This document shows positions 61,041-64,000 of a DNA stretch of 64,000 bases, one piece after another. Source of the DNA: Sebastes aleutianus. Taxonomy: Eukaryota; Chordata; Actinopteri; Perciformes; Sebastidae. Below the pieces are notes generated by a model. That model was not told the origin of the DNA, made no database searches, and saw only the letters and a list, made by a program, of their open reading frames with translations. Both the position numbers and the translations under genes were made by a program. The DNA is taken from NCBI GenBank assembly GCA_916700875.1, contig CAKAKS010000039.1, positions 27,498,315 through 27,562,314 of the forward strand, in the 5' to 3' direction. The first letter of the stretch is position 1; every line of letters starts with the position of its first letter.

Positions 61041-62400
61041 GTAGGAGAGAGGTAAGGTCGGGCAGTGAAGTCTCGCGAGAGTTTGTCGCAGATGGGGGTG
61101 TTGCGTCATCAGTTGAAGGCAGTTTGAAGGCAGTTAAGGCGCCAAGAGCTTTTATCACACCCATGGGCGCCACTCCTCCAGAATATGTCCAGTCTTTTCT
61201 TTGACGGTCATTAGATATGGTAAGGGTAATGTTGAACTCAAAAACAAAGTGCTGTAAACTTCAGTCACATGCTAATTTATCTATTTAATTATATTCAGTA
61301 TCATTACGTTGTTTATCTAGCTAGCTTAAGTTGGGTTAAGTAGCTAGCCAGCTAGCTACTTAAAGGGGTAAAAACGTGTCTGTTAGCACAGCTATAAGCA
61401 CTCAAGTGTGCTTCAACACAAAGTGTTAGAATATGAAATATGCACTTAACATGTTAATGAAACTATGCAAATCCTAAAACTCAGTGCATGTCACACTGCC
61501 TCAGTCATCATCATCATCAGAAGCCTGTCTTACCTCAGCCAGCAAGAATGATTGTTCCTCATCCAGAAAATAAAGGTATGAGTGAGTGAAGGTGATACAT
61601 CAACAGAAATACAACATGTGATTAAGTAACCTTGGTATTTGAATTTTATTTTTTCAAACGATTTTATTATCAGCAAGGTAAAATTGTCTTAGGAGACACC
61701 ACTGAGCCAAAGTCAAATACTGACAAGGATAATTTTAGAATAGACTCAGGCTAATTTTGTGGGGTAAATCTTGCTGTCTATGCCTTAATATTACAATATA
61801 AATTGTGAAACTTGATAATTATTTCTCCTTGTTGCCATGATTAAGTATTGCTGGCAATAGACAGACACACGTGAAGAGTCCAACTAAACTAGATGTCATA
61901 ATTATATTATGGCCAATGGTGGGTATAGGTATGCTACAAACCAAGACATCAACCATCAGTACCATTCTAAAACCAGAAGCATAGCTGGTTACTAGAAGTA
62001 CAAATATTTCCACCCAAATTGTGCCTGTGGCATCCACAGAAATAAATACCAGAAATCAGATTAAGCCATGCATCCATCCAGTGTTTTTTCCTCCAGTTTT
62101 TCAGGTCAAAATGGCATCAGGGCATGCAGAGGCACCTTCTTGACTTGGCTTGGAAATTGATAATATAAAGGGTCAAATAAGCCACTTGGAAGGTAGACTT
62201 AAGCATTTGTTACAGTACCAGATAGTTAAGACATAAATGAGAAATGGAATTAACAACCTTGATGCCGTAGCCAACCATTTCATTCAAATTTGTGGCATTT
62301 TGTTGATAAAGCTTTGTCAGCTGGTTAGAGTATTACTTCTTATACAAATGTGATTCCTGGATTTTCACAGTGTGACACTCATCTCTCGTGAGAAACGGTA
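61041..62400. other. Intergenic DNA before the myosin gene; nothing recognised
   Basis: No exon-like frame with family resemblance. Short direct repeat GAAGGCAGTT twice near 61117-61137. Confidence 0.4.
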
Positions 62401-62448
62401 TGATGAAAAAACAGGCAGACAGCAAATTTCAGGGCAACATGGAAAACC

Positions 62449-62454
62449 TTTATT
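62449..62454 (-). terminator. Polyadenylation signal AATAAA, myosin heavy chain
   Basis: TTTATT on the plus strand reads AATAAA on the minus strand, 63 bases after the myosin stop. This makes a very short 3' UTR, as common for abundant muscle transcripts. Confidence 0.75.
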
Positions 62455-62516
62455 TTTATACCATGTTTAACATCATATTATATGATTAGAAACTGATGCT
62501 GATCAGGTAGTGTGCT

Positions 62517-63664
62517 TTACTCAGCTGCCTCTTTTCCCTAAAAACACACAAATAATAAAAAGGTTTGATAAGGTTAATTTCAATCGAATTTACCTGACAG
62601 TAACTTTCTGTCAGATTAAATTCGAAATAAATTAAACTTAAATTTGATTTGATGAAACAGAATAGTATAGTTACCTTGCCAGAGTCGCGGCTCTTCGCTC
62701 TCAGCTTGTTGACCTGTGACTCTGCAATGTCAGCACGCTCCTCGGCCTCCTCCAACTCATGCTGGACCTTCCTGCATTTGGACAGATGAACGTTGGCCTG
62801 CTCCTCCTGGAATACGAAATACATAGTTGAAGGTACAGACACCTTTCAAAAATTTAATGTAGAATGAAAGCATTATTACGTATACAACATGAATATGATT
62901 AATTTTGAATGAAGTGTGACTTCCTTTATAATGATATGGCTATCGTGCTTGATAACTGATTGTCTTTTGTTCCGATCATTCTTGTCAACATAATTTAATA
63001 CTATGTTACAGTATATAGTATTTGCTTATCACAATGTCAGTTTTGCTAAATATTCTTACTTTTGAGTAACAGTTTTAGTTATTTTAAATTATATGTAATT
63101 ATGACAACGAATACAAGCGACAAATCAAAATTGAATCTCAAACCTCTCCATGCCTCGACACTTATTTTAGTTTCAGATGGCTCAGATTTGGTAGATGATA
63201 ATGCTCAAAAATGAAGGTGAATCAGAAAATGAATGTTTTACCTGTACTTTTACTTTTGTGTACTTTATTTTTACTGAACAAATCAATCTATGTAGAGTAC
63301 CGTTTGTTTGTATAAAATCATTCTAACATATTATCTACCTATCAGTGTTGAAAATGAATATGTTTTCCTTACCGACTCCTCAGCCTGCCTCTTGTAGGCC
63401 TTCACTTTGAGCTGCAACTTGTCAACCAGATCCTGCAGCCTGGTAACATTTTTCTTGTCCTCTTCAGTCTGTGATAGAACGTAAATTTGCATCTTGAAAT
63501 GTTTTCACTAATATATATGTTAGTTTATTTGTACATGTTAACTATCAAAGTGACTGTACCTGATAGGTGAGCTCCTTCACCCTCCTCTCATATTTGCGGA
63601 CACCCTTGACAGCATCAGCTCCACGTCTCTGCTCAGCCTCAACCTCTGCCTCCAGCTCACGCAC
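62517..63664 (-). CDS. Fast-type skeletal myosin heavy chain, last four coding exons (rod C-terminus); partial
   Basis: On the minus strand, exons 63664-63560 (35 residues), 63468-63373 (32), 62806-62675 (44) and 62537-62517 (6 plus TAA at 62519-62517) all have AG/GT borders and phase 0, giving the final 117 residues. The sequence is a heptad coiled coil (ELEAEVEAEQRRGADAV, KELTYQTEEDKKNV, HELEEAEERADIAESQVNKL) identical in type to sarcomeric class II myosin tails. The ending RDSGKGKEAAE resembles fish fast skeletal myosins rather than slow or cardiac ones (from memory). This tail packs into thick filaments of muscle. The motor domain and most of the rod lie beyond the window end; 63665-64000 is intron. 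Fish carry many tandem myosin copies, so the exact paralogue is open. Confidence 0.95.
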
Positions 63665-64000
63665 CTTCGAAAAACAATAAGATGGTAAGAATCTATCTTT
63701 TTTTCCCACAATTCTTACTTCAGCTCTATAAATTCTTAAAAGAGAAATTTGCCACTTTTTATGTGGATGTCAAATCAGTGTTCATGGTAAATATGGTCGA
63801 TTGAAGCAATACATTTCTCAGTGCATGCTATATTGACCAAGAAAGCTGAGTTCTCCTGCTGCTAAATATGTACTTTCTGCATCCAGCAGCTTCATTTGAT
63901 GTGACAGTGACGTTGTTGGTAGCAAGAAAGAACTACAAACTACTTATACAGCTTGTATTTCTCTGGGTAGCCAGGCAGTGTTTTGGCTGACTTAGATATT
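63665..64000. other. Myosin intron reaching the window end
   Basis: The minus-strand acceptor AG at 63666-63665 precedes the exon. No further rod exon is visible up to the end. Confidence 0.6.

Overview
This is a stretch of a teleost fish genome, probably a spiny-rayed fish. Genes are split into short exons with GT-AG introns, the proteins are vertebrate families, and the DNA between exons is full of fish-type SINEs, miniature inverted-repeat transposons (MITEs) and microsatellites. There is no bacterial or viral gene content. Species and paralogue cannot be fixed from the sequence alone.

Layout. (1) 3446-20924, plus strand: calretinin (calb2), ten coding exons covering everything except the first exon, which lies before the window; its 3' UTR runs to a polyadenylation signal at 21588. 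(2) 21600-36590: intergenic DNA, mostly layered mobile elements, including broken reverse transcriptase and piggyBac transposase pieces. (3) 36591-44638, plus: a complete six-exon short-chain dehydrogenase/reductase of the sniffer/C-factor type, 263 residues. (4) 44639-50832: 3' UTR and intergenic repeats. (5) 50833-56068, plus: a complete eight-exon synaptotagmin-like gene, 419 residues, lacking most calcium ligands in both C2 domains. (6) 56069-62448: intergenic repeats. (7) 62517-63664, minus: the last four coding exons of a fast-type skeletal myosin heavy chain, convergent with the synaptotagmin and continuing past the window end.

The four genes (calcium buffer, carbonyl reductase type enzyme, membrane C2 protein, muscle motor) share no evident pathway; nothing here suggests an operon-like system. 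The most unusual material is in the repeats: a set of different short elements flanked by TTAA (the piggyBac target) near a decayed piggyBac transposase, several with later insertions inside them; a 27-bp minisatellite of about 30 units held between long inverted arms; an 807-bp near-palindrome; a 463-bp fold-back just before the last exon of the dehydrogenase; and a nearly pure A+T tract of about 690 bp in its first intron. I found no convincing undescribed biochemical system.
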